Positions 41,278 to 50,681 are shown, counted from the first letter of the stretch. The stretch is 64,000 nucleotides of DNA from UBA4417 sp031550085 (GCA_031550085.1 JAVBOY010000012.1:83919-147918); one strand, 5' to 3'. Numbers and translations: made by a program. The notes: generated from the letters alone by a model not told the origin.

Positions 41278-41754
41278 TTACAAATCTGTTGGTTTATGTC
41301 CGAACATTTTCCCCGAAAAACGTTCCACATTGACTTTCATGCAACAAACATTGCGTACCGAAGGCTCGTTGTACTGAAATTCCTTTTTGGTATACATCGC
41401 CATGACATGATTCAGGAGGGTGATTTTTTCGTCGTAATCTTCCACGAACTCTACTTTTCCGAATGCCTGTACCGAGCGGTAATGCATGGAATAACTGCAT
41501 GCCATTTCTTCACTTTGCTTGTTCAACGCGTGATCGGTGCTGAATACAATGCAAACATTGGGATTATTCTTTAAAATATCAATCTTTTTGCCTTCCTGGG
41601 CGCCATGCAAAAAGATGGTGCCGTCGAAATAACCGAAATTGAACGGCAACACATAAGGCATCCCGTTTTCGTCGGTCATCCCCACATAGCAAACTTGGCA
41701 ACGTTTGATAACTGAATCGATTTCAGACTGTTCGGTAAAAAAATGAGTTCGCAT
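41278..41754 (-). CDS. Pyridoxamine 5'-phosphate oxidase-like flavin-binding protein (NimA-like), 158 aa
   Basis: A split-barrel flavoprotein. CYVGMTDENGMPYVLPFNFG and YFDGTIFLHGAQEGKKIDIL are the conserved FMN-binding strands. The segment ACSYSMHYRSVQAFGKVEFV follows, then the C-terminal FSGKMFGHKPTDL. Relatives include nitroimidazole reductases (Nim) and other FMN proteins; resistance should not be assumed. A TACTTTTG box lies at 41778-41785 on the minus strand. Confidence 0.88.
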   Translation of the reverse strand: MRTHFFTEQSEIDSVIKRCQVCYVGMTDENGMPYVLPFNFGYFDGTIFLHGAQEGKKIDILKNNPNVCIVFSTDHALNKQSEEMACSYSMHYRSVQAFGKVEFVEDYDEKITLLNHVMAMYTKKEFQYNEPSVRNVCCMKVNVERFSGKMFGHKPTDL

Positions 41755-41921
41755 GGTATTGAAATGAGTTGAAGGTTCAAAAGTAAAGATTTTGCCGATA
41801 CATCCGCTTTGTTGAAACTTTTCATTTCATTTTTCTGTTGTCATACGCATACCGGTCACTTTCCGGGGAAATAAATGGAACTATTTCCGGACGAAAGCAC
41901 TACCTTCGCGCACTTTTTATC

Positions 41922-42860
41922 ATGAAAAATTCCCTTTCTTCTCAAAATACTTACAAAAGCGGATTGATGTACGGTTTGGCGGCCTACACCGCCTGGGGCA
42001 TGTTTCCTTTGTTCTGGAAACTGGTTTCCTCGGTTCCTGCCGAACAAATTTTGGCTCACCGCATCATTTGGTCCCTGGTGTTTGTATTTGCTTTGATGCT
42101 GTTTCAACGAGACAAAACCTATATTTCATATCTGAAAAACTTTAAAATACTTGGCTTGCTGACAGTTACGGGACTTTTAATTGGCGGAAATTGGTACATT
42201 TACATTTATGCGGTAAACACCAATCGTATATTGGATACCAGTTTGGGATATTACATCAGTCCGATCGCAAATGTGTTTTTGGGCATTGTGTTTTTAAAAG
42301 AACGGTTAACCAAAATTCAGTACGTGGCTGTGGGATTTGCGTTGGCAGGAATTATTTGGTTGGCAATTCAGCACGGAAGCTTGCCTTGGATTTCCCTTAG
42401 CCTGCCGTTAAGTTTTTCGCTGTATGGTTTTTTACGTAAAAAAGCCAATCTCGAAGCATTTCCCAGCCTGCTTGTCGAAACCATTATTCTGACACCTATT
42501 GCCCTTCTTTTTTTGATTTATGCCGAAAGCCGGCATGTGGGCGTGTTTTTACACCAGGGATGGTTTATCGATGTTATGTTGATTCTGGGAGGAGTAATTA
42601 CTGCCATTCCGTTGCTTTGGTTTGGATTGGCCGCCGTTCGCATTCCCTTGTCTACCATTGGCTTCTTGCAATACATTTCTCCCACCTTGCAATTGATAAC
42701 GGGTGTTTTCGTATTTGGCGAATCGTTCGGGCACGAACGCTTTGTAAGTTTTATTTTGGTATGGATTGGGTTGGGGATTTATACGTATTCCCTGATTCAT
42801 AAACTTCGCCTTAGCGCTAAGGCTGTACCTGCAAGTCCCGAAAGAGGGGGAAGAAATTAA
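41922..42860 (+). CDS. rarD: EamA-family transporter, RarD type, 312 aa
   Basis: ATG 41922 (MKNSLSSQNTYKSGLMYGLA) was chosen because upstream codons lack hydrophobic character. The protein has ten predicted helices. The N-terminal AAYTAWGMFPLFWKLVSSVP and HRIIWSLVFVFALMLF are RarD-specific. Also diagnostic are NWYIYIYAVNTNRILDTSLG and LGYYISPIANVFLGIVFLKE. The substrate is unknown. The last 13 codons run into repeat-like DNA: a perfect GCCTTAGC-GCTAAGGC palindrome at 42808-42823 lies in the coding end, so the C-terminal tail (LSAKAVPASPERGGRN) may be a late extension. Confidence 0.9.
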   Translation: MKNSLSSQNTYKSGLMYGLAAYTAWGMFPLFWKLVSSVPAEQILAHRIIWSLVFVFALMLFQRDKTYISYLKNFKILGLLTVTGLLIGGNWYIYIYAVNTNRILDTSLGYYISPIANVFLGIVFLKERLTKIQYVAVGFALAGIIWLAIQHGSLPWISLSLPLSFSLYGFLRKKANLEAFPSLLVETIILTPIALLFLIYAESRHVGVFLHQGWFIDVMLILGGVITAIPLLWFGLAAVRIPLSTIGFLQYISPTLQLITGVFVFGESFGHERFVSFILVWIGLGIYTYSLIHKLRLSAKAVPASPERGGRN

Positions 42861-43156
42861 AAATTACGAATAAGTTTCTGCAGTTAACGAGTTTACAGCT
42901 GATCTCAGCGAATCTCAGTGAACCCTCAGTGGCTCTCAGCGTAGCTTTTTAGCAGAAAGAAAAAAGCAGAAAGCAGACCGAGGAAACAAACAACAAAAAA
43001 CAAACAACAATCTTTGAGCGTTGCACCATTTCAGCCTTCACATTTCACCAAACAAACAATTCAGCAACTTGTTAATATTCATGTAAAAAAGTAGGTTTTC
43101 GCAATTTTGGAATATTTTTTGAGTTTCCCCAGCATAAGCCAACAGCACTTCAAAAT
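42861..43156. repeat. Intergenic repeat mosaic upstream of the DUF3108 gene
   Basis: No gene is seen. Four CTCAGYG units start at 42904, 42914, 42925 and 42935, that is, 10-11 bp apart. A purine tract with AGCAGAAAG units (42951-42976) follows, then an AAACAAACAACAA array (about 42985-43012) and a CACATTTCACCAAACAAACA stretch (43040-43059). Modules and order match the sense strands of the znuA, acyltransferase and sufC mosaics. Confidence 0.6.
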
Positions 43157-43957
43157 ATGAGCCGTTTTTTTGTTTTTACGATCCTTTGTTTCTTCGCTGT
43201 AATTCAGTCATCTGCCCAGCAGTACCGCAAAATGACAAATACTGCCTTTAGGCGGGGCGAAAAATTGGAATACCGTATTGCCTTTCACTCGGCTTTAACG
43301 GGAAACCTTACGGCAGCCAGGGCTACCATGGAAGTAACCCAGGATAAAAAAGCGTTCAACAACCGGAATACCTATCATGTCGTGCTGGACGGACACACCT
43401 CGGGCTTGATTGAAGTTTTTTACAAGGTAAGCGAGCATTTTGAAAGCTATATCGATGAAGAAGCCTTGATTCCATTTGAATTTATCCGCAAAACGCGGGA
43501 AAACAATTACCGGAAAAATGAAACCGTGAAATTCGACCACAAATACAAATTGGCTGTAAGCAACAATGCGGTAACAAAAGTTCCTGAAAATGTGCACGAT
43601 ATGGTTTCGATTTTGTATTGCGCCCGCAATCTGGATTTGACCAATGCCAAAAAAGGCACCGTGTTTACGTTGCCCTTTTTATTGGACGATTCGGTTTATT
43701 ATTCGAAAATTATCTATGAGGGGAAAGAAACCATCAAAAGCAAGTTGGGGAAAGTCGATTGCATCAAAATCAAACCCATGGTTGCCACCGGTGACGTGTT
43801 TAAAGATCCCTTTCCGGCTACTTTGTGGATTTCGGACGATAAAAACCGGATTCCCATCCGCATTGAAAGTGCACTGACTGTGGGAAGCGTTCGCGTAGAT
43901 ATCACCGCTTACTCCGGATTGGCAAATTCATTCACTTCCTTAATCAAGCCCAAGTAA
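43157..43957 (+). CDS. DUF3108 domain secreted protein, 266 aa
   Basis: The signal peptide MSRFFVFTILCFFAVIQSSA is followed by the DUF3108 pattern. This comprises FRRGEKLEYRIAFHSALTGN, YHVVLDGHTSGLIEVFYKVS and YCARNLDLTNAKKGTVFTLP. The C-terminal AYSGLANSFTSLI completes it. The family adopts a beta-rich, probably periplasmic fold of unknown function. It is preceded by a 296-bp repeat mosaic and convergent with sufD. Confidence 0.9.
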   Translation: MSRFFVFTILCFFAVIQSSAQQYRKMTNTAFRRGEKLEYRIAFHSALTGNLTAARATMEVTQDKKAFNNRNTYHVVLDGHTSGLIEVFYKVSEHFESYIDEEALIPFEFIRKTRENNYRKNETVKFDHKYKLAVSNNAVTKVPENVHDMVSILYCARNLDLTNAKKGTVFTLPFLLDDSVYYSKIIYEGKETIKSKLGKVDCIKIKPMVATGDVFKDPFPATLWISDDKNRIPIRIESALTVGSVRVDITAYSGLANSFTSLIKPK

Positions 43958-44041
43958 AGATTATTTCACGCTATTCCTGTGCCGGATGATCAATTCAAGT
44001 TTGAACTTGGTGATTCGTTCCATGCAAACGCGTTATCTTTT

Positions 44042-45454
44042 TTAACAATGTCCTTGCTTTTTTTCGGACGTTGAACAATGCAACACACATTGTTCGCAGT
44101 ATGAAAGTTCGCCGCGCAGGCGTTTTTTAACCATATCATCCATTTGCAGACGCAATTCTGGAAGCTTGATTTTTTGCACGATTTCGGCAGCAAAAGCGTA
44201 CATCAGCAATATTTTGGCATTGCTTTCCGAAATACCCCGCGAGCGGATGTAAAACAAGGCTTCATTGTCCAGTTGCCCGACGGTCGCTCCGTGCGAGCAT
44301 TTTACATCGTCGGCATAAATTTCTAAAAACGGTTTGCTGTCGATGGTCGCCTTGTCGGTGAGCAGAATATTTTTGTTCGATTGGAATGCATTGGTTTTTT
44401 GCGCATCGCGATTTACCAGCACATGGCCGCTGAAAACGCCACTCGCCTGATCGTCCAGAATACCTTTGAACAGTTGATTGCTCAAACAATTGGGTGCAGC
44501 ATGCTCGATAAACAGTTGATTGTCGATGTGTTGCATTTTGTCCATTAGATACAGCCCCGAAACATCGGTTTCGGCATATTCCCCGGCCAGTTTGATATGC
44601 AGGTTGTTGCGGATGATGCCGCCGTTCAAGCTGATGGCATGGGTGTTAAAACGGCTGTTTTTTTCCTGGTTTACAAACAAAGAGTTTACCAACGTTGACT
44701 TGCTGTCTTTGTTTTGCAGCTTGTAATGATCGAGCGTTGCACCGGCATCGATAAAGATTTCCGACACCACATTGATAAAGGTTTGCGCATGTTTTTTAGT
44801 TTCGTCGCAATGCACGAGGCGCAAATGCGAATTTTTACCCAGCACAATCAAATTGCGGATGTTGAGGAACAAATTTTCCTCGCAATCCACAATATTTACA
44901 ATCTGGATCGGTTGCTTTACCGTCACCTGATCGGGTACATAAATAAAAAATCCGTCGTTGGCAACAGCCGTGTTCAAGGCAATCAAACCATCTTCACGGG
45001 TAACCTGTTTTTGGTAATACTTTTCAAAAAGTTCAGGGAAGCGGACAGCCGCTGCAGCAATACTCCCGACAATCACGCCGTTTTCGAGTTGCTGGATTTT
45101 TTGTTGGTTGTAAATAAACGAACCGTTTAGCAACGCGATGGGGAAGGTGTTGAAATTGGGTACGTCGCAACGGAAGACTTCATTTAAATCAATATTGTGG
45201 GTCATTGATTCAAAACCAAAGTTGTAAATTTTGTCTTCCAGGACCGGTTTCAAATCGGTTCCGCGCCAATTCTCCATTTGGGCATGCGGAAAACCCATCG
45301 TACGAAAACGTTCCCATGCCCTTTCGCGTTCCGCTTTCAAGGCGCCCGATTTATCTGAAAATAAAGTCTCTTTATTTTTTAAATAATGATTTTCAACTAT
45401 CTGGTCAATTTCCTGAAGGCTCATTGTTTCTAAAATACGTTGTTGAGTTTGCAT
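44042..45454 (-). CDS. sufD: Fe-S cluster assembly scaffold protein SufD
   Basis: 470 aa. The N-terminal helical part contains MGFPHAQMENWRGTDLKPVL. The SufBD beta-helix core has SEIFIDAGATLDHYKLQNKD and VFSGHVLVNRDAQKTNAFQS. The conserved histidine is in EIYADDVKCSHGATVGQLDN, and the C-terminal RSRGISESNAKILLMYAFAA is typical. SufD pairs with SufB and SufC to build Fe-S clusters. The cysteine-rich tail (YCEQCVLHCSTSEKKQGHC) resembles the RLRGELS-C..C tail of other Bacteroidota SufD proteins. It is last in sufB-sufC-sufD; sufS is not in the window. Confidence 0.95.
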   Translation of the reverse strand: MQTQQRILETMSLQEIDQIVENHYLKNKETLFSDKSGALKAERERAWERFRTMGFPHAQMENWRGTDLKPVLEDKIYNFGFESMTHNIDLNEVFRCDVPNFNTFPIALLNGSFIYNQQKIQQLENGVIVGSIAAAAVRFPELFEKYYQKQVTREDGLIALNTAVANDGFFIYVPDQVTVKQPIQIVNIVDCEENLFLNIRNLIVLGKNSHLRLVHCDETKKHAQTFINVVSEIFIDAGATLDHYKLQNKDSKSTLVNSLFVNQEKNSRFNTHAISLNGGIIRNNLHIKLAGEYAETDVSGLYLMDKMQHIDNQLFIEHAAPNCLSNQLFKGILDDQASGVFSGHVLVNRDAQKTNAFQSNKNILLTDKATIDSKPFLEIYADDVKCSHGATVGQLDNEALFYIRSRGISESNAKILLMYAFAAEIVQKIKLPELRLQMDDMVKKRLRGELSYCEQCVLHCSTSEKKQGHC

Positions 45455-45473
45455 GCCGGAATAAAATGTTTAG

Positions 45474-46214
45474 TTATGCTTTGAGCCATTCGTACCCTTT
45501 TTCTTCAAGTTCGATCGCCAGTTCTTTTCCTCCTGTTTTCACAATTTTGCCTTCGAAAAGTACATGCACCACATCGGGGATAATGTGTTCGAGCAGCCGC
45601 TGATAGTGTGTAATAATCAGAGCGGCATTGTCGGGACGGCGCAATTTGTTTACACCCGAAGCTACCACACGCAACGCATCAATATCCAATCCCGAATCGG
45701 TTTCGTCCAGAATGGCCAGTTTGGGCTCGAGCATGGCCATTTGAAAAATTTCGTTTTTCTTTTTTTCACCGCCCGAAAACCCTTCGTTTACCGAACGTCC
45801 GGTCAATTTTTCGTTCAACTCCAACAGCTTGCGTTTTTCTTCCATTTTTACCATAAATTCACCGGCAGGAATGGGATCCATGCCACGGTATTTCCGCTGC
45901 TCGTTAATAGCCGTACGCAGGAAATTAATAATGCTCACGCCCGGAATTTCAACCGGATACTGGAAACCCAGAAAAATACCTTCACAAGCACGCTCTTCGG
46001 TAGAAAGCTCCAACAAGTTTTTTCCATTGAACCAAATTTCGCCCTCCGTTACATCATATCCCTCTTTCCCGGAAATCACATACGAAAGCGTACTCTTTCC
46101 CGTTCCGTTCGGCCCCATAATGGCATGTACTTCACCTGTCTTGATTTCAAGGTTAACGCCTTTTAAGATTTCTTTTCCGTTGATGGATGCGTGTAGGTTC
46201 TTTATTTTTAGCAT
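45474..46214 (-). CDS. sufC: Fe-S cluster assembly ATPase SufC
   Basis: 246 aa ABC-type ATPase: Walker A GPNGTGKSTL, Q-loop FLGFQYPVEIPGVS, signature FSGGEKKKNEIFQM, Walker B LAILDETDSGLDIDAL and switch histidine ITHYQRLL. FQYPVEIPG and SGGEKKRNE-type segments are SufC-specific. It drives conformational change of the SufBD scaffold. The sufD start lies 19 bp downstream. Upstream, a 569-bp repeat mosaic separates it from sufB, and a C/A-rich octamer array ends about 20 bp before the ATG. Confidence 0.97.
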   Translation of the reverse strand: MLKIKNLHASINGKEILKGVNLEIKTGEVHAIMGPNGTGKSTLSYVISGKEGYDVTEGEIWFNGKNLLELSTEERACEGIFLGFQYPVEIPGVSIINFLRTAINEQRKYRGMDPIPAGEFMVKMEEKRKLLELNEKLTGRSVNEGFSGGEKKKNEIFQMAMLEPKLAILDETDSGLDIDALRVVASGVNKLRRPDNAALIITHYQRLLEHIIPDVVHVLFEGKIVKTGGKELAIELEEKGYEWLKA

Positions 46215-46783
46215 GATATTTTATTTCTTGTTTAATTGTTGTTGAAGTGTTGAATCGTTGAGTTGTTGAACTGTTTAATTGTTTATTTGTGAAGCGTGAA
46301 CGGGTTCAAGGTACACGGTGAAAGGTGAACGGTTAAGGGTGAGTTGCCTGTTTAATTGTTTAACTGTTTATGCAGTGAAATGGAAAACTGGTTGGTATCC
46401 TTGGTTTTATCAATTGGGATAATTTAATTTACTATTATTCTATTTTAATCGCATACTGTGAAATGTGAACGGTTAAGGGTGAAAGGTTCAGGACACACGG
46501 TGCAAAGATTGTTGTTTGTTTTTTGTTGTTCATTTACTTGCCATAAAAAATCCACTTTCAATTCTCCATTTTCAATTGAAATGCCTTCTGCTTTTTCCTT
46601 TCAGCATTAAAAACCAGTCTACTCGCCAACTTGTTTACCTGTATCAAAAAGGACACCCATTTTCAATTTTCAATTCTCCATTTTCAATTGAAATGCCTTC
46701 TGCCTTTTCCTTTCTGCATTAAAAACTAGTCTACTCGTCAACTTGTTTCCTTGTATTTAAAAAATCTCATTTTCAATTTTCCA
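46215..46783. repeat. Repeat mosaic inside the suf gene set
   Basis: A 569-bp gap with no gene. Octamer arrays (GTTGAATC-GTTGAGTT-GTTGAACT units) lie at about 46235-46290 and 46345-46372. GTGAACGG-type units follow, then TATTTTAATCGCATACTGTG (46440-46459). Two near copies of a block lie at about 46556-46640 and 46664-46755; it holds TTTTCAATTTTC, CCTTCTGCYTTTTCCTTTC and ACTCGTCAACTTGTTTMC. It splits sufB from sufCD. Confidence 0.75.
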
Positions 46784-48232
46784 CTAACCCACGCTTCCTT
46801 CCAGGCTGATAGCCAGCAATTTCTGAGCTTCGATGGCAAATTCCATGGGCAGATGCTGCAACACCTGCTTGGCATAGCCGTTCACAATCAAACCGATGGC
46901 TTGTTCTGTTCCGATGCCACGTTGCTGGCAGTAGAAAAGTTGATCTTCCGAAATTTTACTGGTCGTAGCTTCATGTTCCACAATGGACGATGAATTTTCG
47001 GTATGGATGTAAGGCCAGGTATGCGCCCCGCATTTATCGCCCAGCAACAAACTGTCGCATTGGGAGAAATTTCGGGCGTTTTCAGCCCGTTTGATGATTT
47101 TGACCAAGCCCCGGTACGAATTGTTGCTTTTTCCGGCCGAAATTCCCTTGGAAATAATGGTGGAACGCGTATTTTTACCCAAATGAATCATTTTGGTTCC
47201 CGTATCGGCCTGTTGGTAGTTGTTGGTAACCGCAACCGAATAAAACTCGCCGATGCTGTGGTCGCCCATTAAGATCACACTGGGATATTTCCAGGTGATG
47301 GCGGCGCCGGTTTCCACCTGTGTCCATGAAATTTTCGAATGGGAGCCTTTGCAGATCCCGCGTTTGGTTACAAAATTGTAAATACCGCCTTTGCCTTCTT
47401 TATCGCCCGGGTACCAGTTCTGAACCGTCGAATATTTTACTTCGGCATCTTTCATCGCCACAATTTCGACGATAGCTGCATGCAGTTGGTTCTCATCGCG
47501 TTGCGGAGCGGTACAGCCTTCCATATAACTGACATAAGCGCCTTCGTCGGCTACAATCAATGTGCGTTCGAACTGTCCGGTATTGGCTGCATTGATGCGG
47601 AAATAAGTAGACAGTTCAATGGGGCAACGCACGCCCTTGGGAATGTAGCAAAACGAACCGTCGCTAAACACCGCGGAATTTAATGCGGCAAAGTAATTGT
47701 CGGTTGGCGGAACCACCGATCCCATGTATTGGCGCACCAAATCGGGATGTTTTTGGACCGCTTCGCTGAACGAGCAGAAAATGATGCCGTCTTTTTCCAA
47801 CGTTTCTGTAAACGTGGTTTTGACCGAAACCGAATCGATAACCGCATCAACGGCCACACCGCTCAATTTTTTCTGCTCCTCGAGACTGATTCCCAATTTG
47901 TTAAACGTTTCTATTAATTCCGGATCCACTTCGTCCAAACTGGCCAATTCCTTTTTGGGTTTGGGTGCAGCATAGTAAATAATATCCTGATAATCAATTT
48001 CGTCGTGGTGTAAATGAGCCCAATGAGGTTCTTTGAGTGTGAGCCAGTGGCGATAGGCATTTAAGCGGAATTCTAACAACCATTCCGGTTCGTTTTTCTT
48101 TGCCGAGATAAAACGGATTACATCTTCGTTCAGGCCGCGAGGAGCCGTTTCCATTTCAATATCGGTAAAAAAACCATACTTGTAATCGGAATTGGTTACT
48201 TCGCCTATGATATCGTTATTTTCTTTTTCCAT
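46784..48232 (-). CDS. sufB: Fe-S cluster assembly scaffold protein SufB
   Basis: 482 aa from ATG 48232 (MEKENNDIIGEVTNSDYKYG); a longer frame upstream overlaps the promoter and was rejected. SufB hallmarks are CSFSEAVQKHPDLVRQYMGS, FCYIPKGVRCPIELSTYFRI, YMEGCTAPQRDENQLHAAIV and the C-terminal ATTSKISEDQLFYCQQRGIG. The glutamate and cysteine of ENSSSIVEHEATTSKI and LLLGDKCGAHTWPYI that take part in cluster assembly are present. A -7 box lies at 48281-48288. Confidence 0.97.
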   Translation of the reverse strand: MEKENNDIIGEVTNSDYKYGFFTDIEMETAPRGLNEDVIRFISAKKNEPEWLLEFRLNAYRHWLTLKEPHWAHLHHDEIDYQDIIYYAAPKPKKELASLDEVDPELIETFNKLGISLEEQKKLSGVAVDAVIDSVSVKTTFTETLEKDGIIFCSFSEAVQKHPDLVRQYMGSVVPPTDNYFAALNSAVFSDGSFCYIPKGVRCPIELSTYFRINAANTGQFERTLIVADEGAYVSYMEGCTAPQRDENQLHAAIVEIVAMKDAEVKYSTVQNWYPGDKEGKGGIYNFVTKRGICKGSHSKISWTQVETGAAITWKYPSVILMGDHSIGEFYSVAVTNNYQQADTGTKMIHLGKNTRSTIISKGISAGKSNNSYRGLVKIIKRAENARNFSQCDSLLLGDKCGAHTWPYIHTENSSSIVEHEATTSKISEDQLFYCQQRGIGTEQAIGLIVNGYAKQVLQHLPMEFAIEAQKLLAISLEGSVG

Positions 48233-48280
48233 AATTTCAGGGGCGTTTGGTACTTCGGTTTTGGTGGGTCGCCTAGGATG

Positions 48281-48288
48281 CAAAGGTA
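48281..48288 (-). promoter_or_regulatory. -7 box TACCTTTG for sufB
   Basis: Minus-strand match to TAnnTTTG, 48 bp before the chosen sufB ATG. It also argues against the longer upstream start. Confidence 0.6.
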
Positions 48289-48391
48289 CTGCTTTTCGGC
48301 AATTTAAGAATATATTTACTTAAATTATTCCCGTTCTTGAAGCGAAATTCGTGATTTTTAGATTTTGTTCGGTTATGAAATGGGAGTCTGT

Positions 48392-49417
48392 TCAACCGGA
48401 AATGTTGAAACAAAATTGATGTTTTGTAAATAAACTATTTTCAACGAAATGTACTTCTTTAAAATACTTGGCTAATTCCTTTTTATTTTCTGCCCGAAAA
48501 CCGATGGCAGCCGTGCGTTGCCGGGTTGCTGTTTGAATGGTCAGCGTTTTATTTTTAAAAATCTGATATTTAAAAAGTTGTAAAAGTTCTTTTTCGAAAC
48601 GCTTGCCCCAATATTTGCTTTCCACCAATTGCCCGAATGCCGGATGAAAAGGTCCCGCCAGCAGATTGTCGCCATTCAACAGGCCTTCCGAAGGATGCAA
48701 GCCGATTCGCAATACCTTCACTGAAGCTGTCTCAAAAATTGGCAACAATTCAACAACCCAGTCTATTGCTTGGTTCAAAGACAATGGCTCATAGTTCCCG
48801 TTTCGATACAAATCGGCAAGCAGGGCATCGGTAATCACCAGAGTAGGGTAGATGCGGGTGTTTTTTGCGCCAAGCGAAACGATCTTTTTAGCGGTATCAA
48901 CGGATTTTTCAAATGTATCCAGCGGAAGCCCGATCATCATTTGCAAGCCCAATTCAAAACCATGGTTTTGGATTAAGTCCGAAGCTCGTTCCACATCTTC
49001 TACCGAATGCCCGCGTCCGGAGGCTTGCAGCACTTCATGATCCAGCGATTGTGCACCCAATTCAATGCAGGAAACGCGATATTTCTTTAATAAATCAAGT
49101 TTTTTATTATCAATATAATCAGGACGGGTGGAGAGTTTAATTTCTTGAATTTGATTGGTTTGCAAATACTGCTGAACCGATTGCAAATAACGTTCCTGTA
49201 CTTCGGCAGAAATACCGGTAAAATTGCCTCCGAAAAAACCTATGTCAATGTGTGAATCATTTTTGGGCAAGGTTTTCAGATGTGCCTGGATGATTTTATG
49301 AACTTCATCAACAGTGGGTTGCGTCAACTTCCCTGAAATTTTTTGCTGGTTGCAAAACACGCAACGATTGGGGCAGGCCAATTCCGGAATAAAAATAGGA
49401 ATCGTGAAATGACGCAT
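48392..49417 (-). CDS. Radical SAM protein, Elp3/YhcC-like, 341 aa
   Basis: ATG 49417 (MRHFTIPIFIPELACPNRCV) was chosen because the longer frame overlaps the upstream gene. The 4Fe-4S/SAM motif is CPNRCVFC. Then come FFGGNFTGI, IKLSTRPDYID, the ELGAQSLDHEVLQASGRGHS segment typical of Elp3/MiaB-like oxygen-independent radical SAM enzymes, and LQMMIGLPLDT. The specific reaction is not assignable. It lies 19 bp downstream of the U32 gene and is probably co-transcribed, pointing to RNA modification. Confidence 0.88.
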   Translation of the reverse strand: MRHFTIPIFIPELACPNRCVFCNQQKISGKLTQPTVDEVHKIIQAHLKTLPKNDSHIDIGFFGGNFTGISAEVQERYLQSVQQYLQTNQIQEIKLSTRPDYIDNKKLDLLKKYRVSCIELGAQSLDHEVLQASGRGHSVEDVERASDLIQNHGFELGLQMMIGLPLDTFEKSVDTAKKIVSLGAKNTRIYPTLVITDALLADLYRNGNYEPLSLNQAIDWVVELLPIFETASVKVLRIGLHPSEGLLNGDNLLAGPFHPAFGQLVESKYWGKRFEKELLQLFKYQIFKNKTLTIQTATRQRTAAIGFRAENKKELAKYFKEVHFVENSLFTKHQFCFNISG

Positions 49418-49436
49418 TACAATGAGAAGTAAGGCT

Positions 49437-50681
49437 TTAGTCGGTATTTTCCACCACTTTATATACTTTGTCGCCGCGACGTACCAACTGCGTAACCGGA
49501 ATAGTAGGGTCTTCGCCTTTTTCGGCAAATTCGCAGGTTTGGTCGTTTTTTACCATCGACGGAATAACCGCCTGATACACACCTGTGGTAGGGCCGCTAA
49601 CAATAATTTCGTCGCCCACTTTTAAATCCTGTGTGTTGATGTGAATGTGAGCGATTTGCAGATTGGAAAAATAATTGGCAACCGTTCCGACAAATATTTT
49701 CTTGTGCGTCGCTACCGATCCGTGTACATTTGACCATTCGCCCAACGTTTTGCCCATGTAATATCCTTCCCAAAATCCGCGATTGTAAACCGATGCCAAC
49801 CGCTTGTCCCAAACATCGATTTTTTCTTGAGTAAAATCTTGTTCAAAATACGATTTCACGGCTTCCTGGTAGCATTCGGTAACGGTTTTTACGTATTCGG
49901 CAGAGCGTCCGCGCCCTTCGATTTTGAGCACGCTTACGCCGGCATCCAGAATCTGATCCAAAAATGGAATGGTTTTCAAATCTTTGGGCGACATAATGTA
50001 TTCGTTTTCAATGGCAAGTTCCACTTGATTGTCCAGATCTTTCACCAAATAACCGCGCCGGCAATCTTGAAAACAGGAACCGCGGTTTGCCGAATGGTTG
50101 TGGTTGTGCAGGCTCAAATAACATTTTCCTGAAACCGCCATACACAAGGCGCCGTGTACAAAAATTTCGATTTTTACCAGTTCGTTTTTTGGGCCCCGGA
50201 TGTTTTGCTCTTTAATTTGCCGGCAGATGTTTTTGACTTGTTCCAATGAAAGTTCGCGTGAAGTCACCATCACATCCGCATAGCGTGAAAAAAACTTTAC
50301 CGCTTCCAGGTTGGTAATGTTGCATTGGGTGCTGATATGCGTTTCCATACCCGTTTGTCTGCAATATTCCAATACGCTCAAATCGGAGGCGATGATGGCC
50401 GTGACGCCGTGTTGTTTTGCTGCATCCACCAGCTGCTTCATGGCTTCGATTTCTTCATCAAACACAACGGTATTGAGCGTCAAATAAGATTTTATATGGT
50501 GCTGACGACAAATAGCCGTGATTTCAGCCAAATCGTCCAAGGTAAAGTTGACGCTCGAACGTGCCCGCATGTTCATTTTTCCCACGCCAAAGTATACCGA
50601 ATTGGCGCCCGCCTGAATGGCAGCCCTTAACGATTCGTACGAACCCACCGGCGACATGATTTCTATTTCACGTTGCTTCAT
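49437..50681 (-). CDS. U32 family protein, probable tRNA hydroxylation enzyme TrhP-like, 414 aa
   Basis: ATG 50681 (MKQREIEIMSPVGSYESLRA). The U32 signature is EIFVHGALCMAVSGKC, followed by NRGSCFQDCRRGYLV; the four cysteines could ligate an Fe-S cluster. An N-terminal TIM-barrel-like part (AIQAGANSVYFGVGKMNMRA) and a C-terminal beta domain complete it. Related E. coli TrhP (YegQ) and RlhA act in 5-hydroxyuridine tRNA and hydroxycytidine rRNA synthesis rather than proteolysis. The length is near TrhP. A TAATTTTG box is at 50703-50710. Confidence 0.88.
   Translation of the reverse strand: MKQREIEIMSPVGSYESLRAAIQAGANSVYFGVGKMNMRARSSVNFTLDDLAEITAICRQHHIKSYLTLNTVVFDEEIEAMKQLVDAAKQHGVTAIIASDLSVLEYCRQTGMETHISTQCNITNLEAVKFFSRYADVMVTSRELSLEQVKNICRQIKEQNIRGPKNELVKIEIFVHGALCMAVSGKCYLSLHNHNHSANRGSCFQDCRRGYLVKDLDNQVELAIENEYIMSPKDLKTIPFLDQILDAGVSVLKIEGRGRSAEYVKTVTECYQEAVKSYFEQDFTQEKIDVWDKRLASVYNRGFWEGYYMGKTLGEWSNVHGSVATHKKIFVGTVANYFSNLQIAHIHINTQDLKVGDEIIVSGPTTGVYQAVIPSMVKNDQTCEFAEKGEDPTIPVTQLVRRGDKVYKVVENTD

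Noticed and set aside
42980..43012. AAACAAACAAC stretch as a phase-variable microsatellite controlling the DUF3108 gene
   Set aside because: The units are too degenerate for efficient slippage and lie about 150 bp upstream of the start codon, outside the reading frame.
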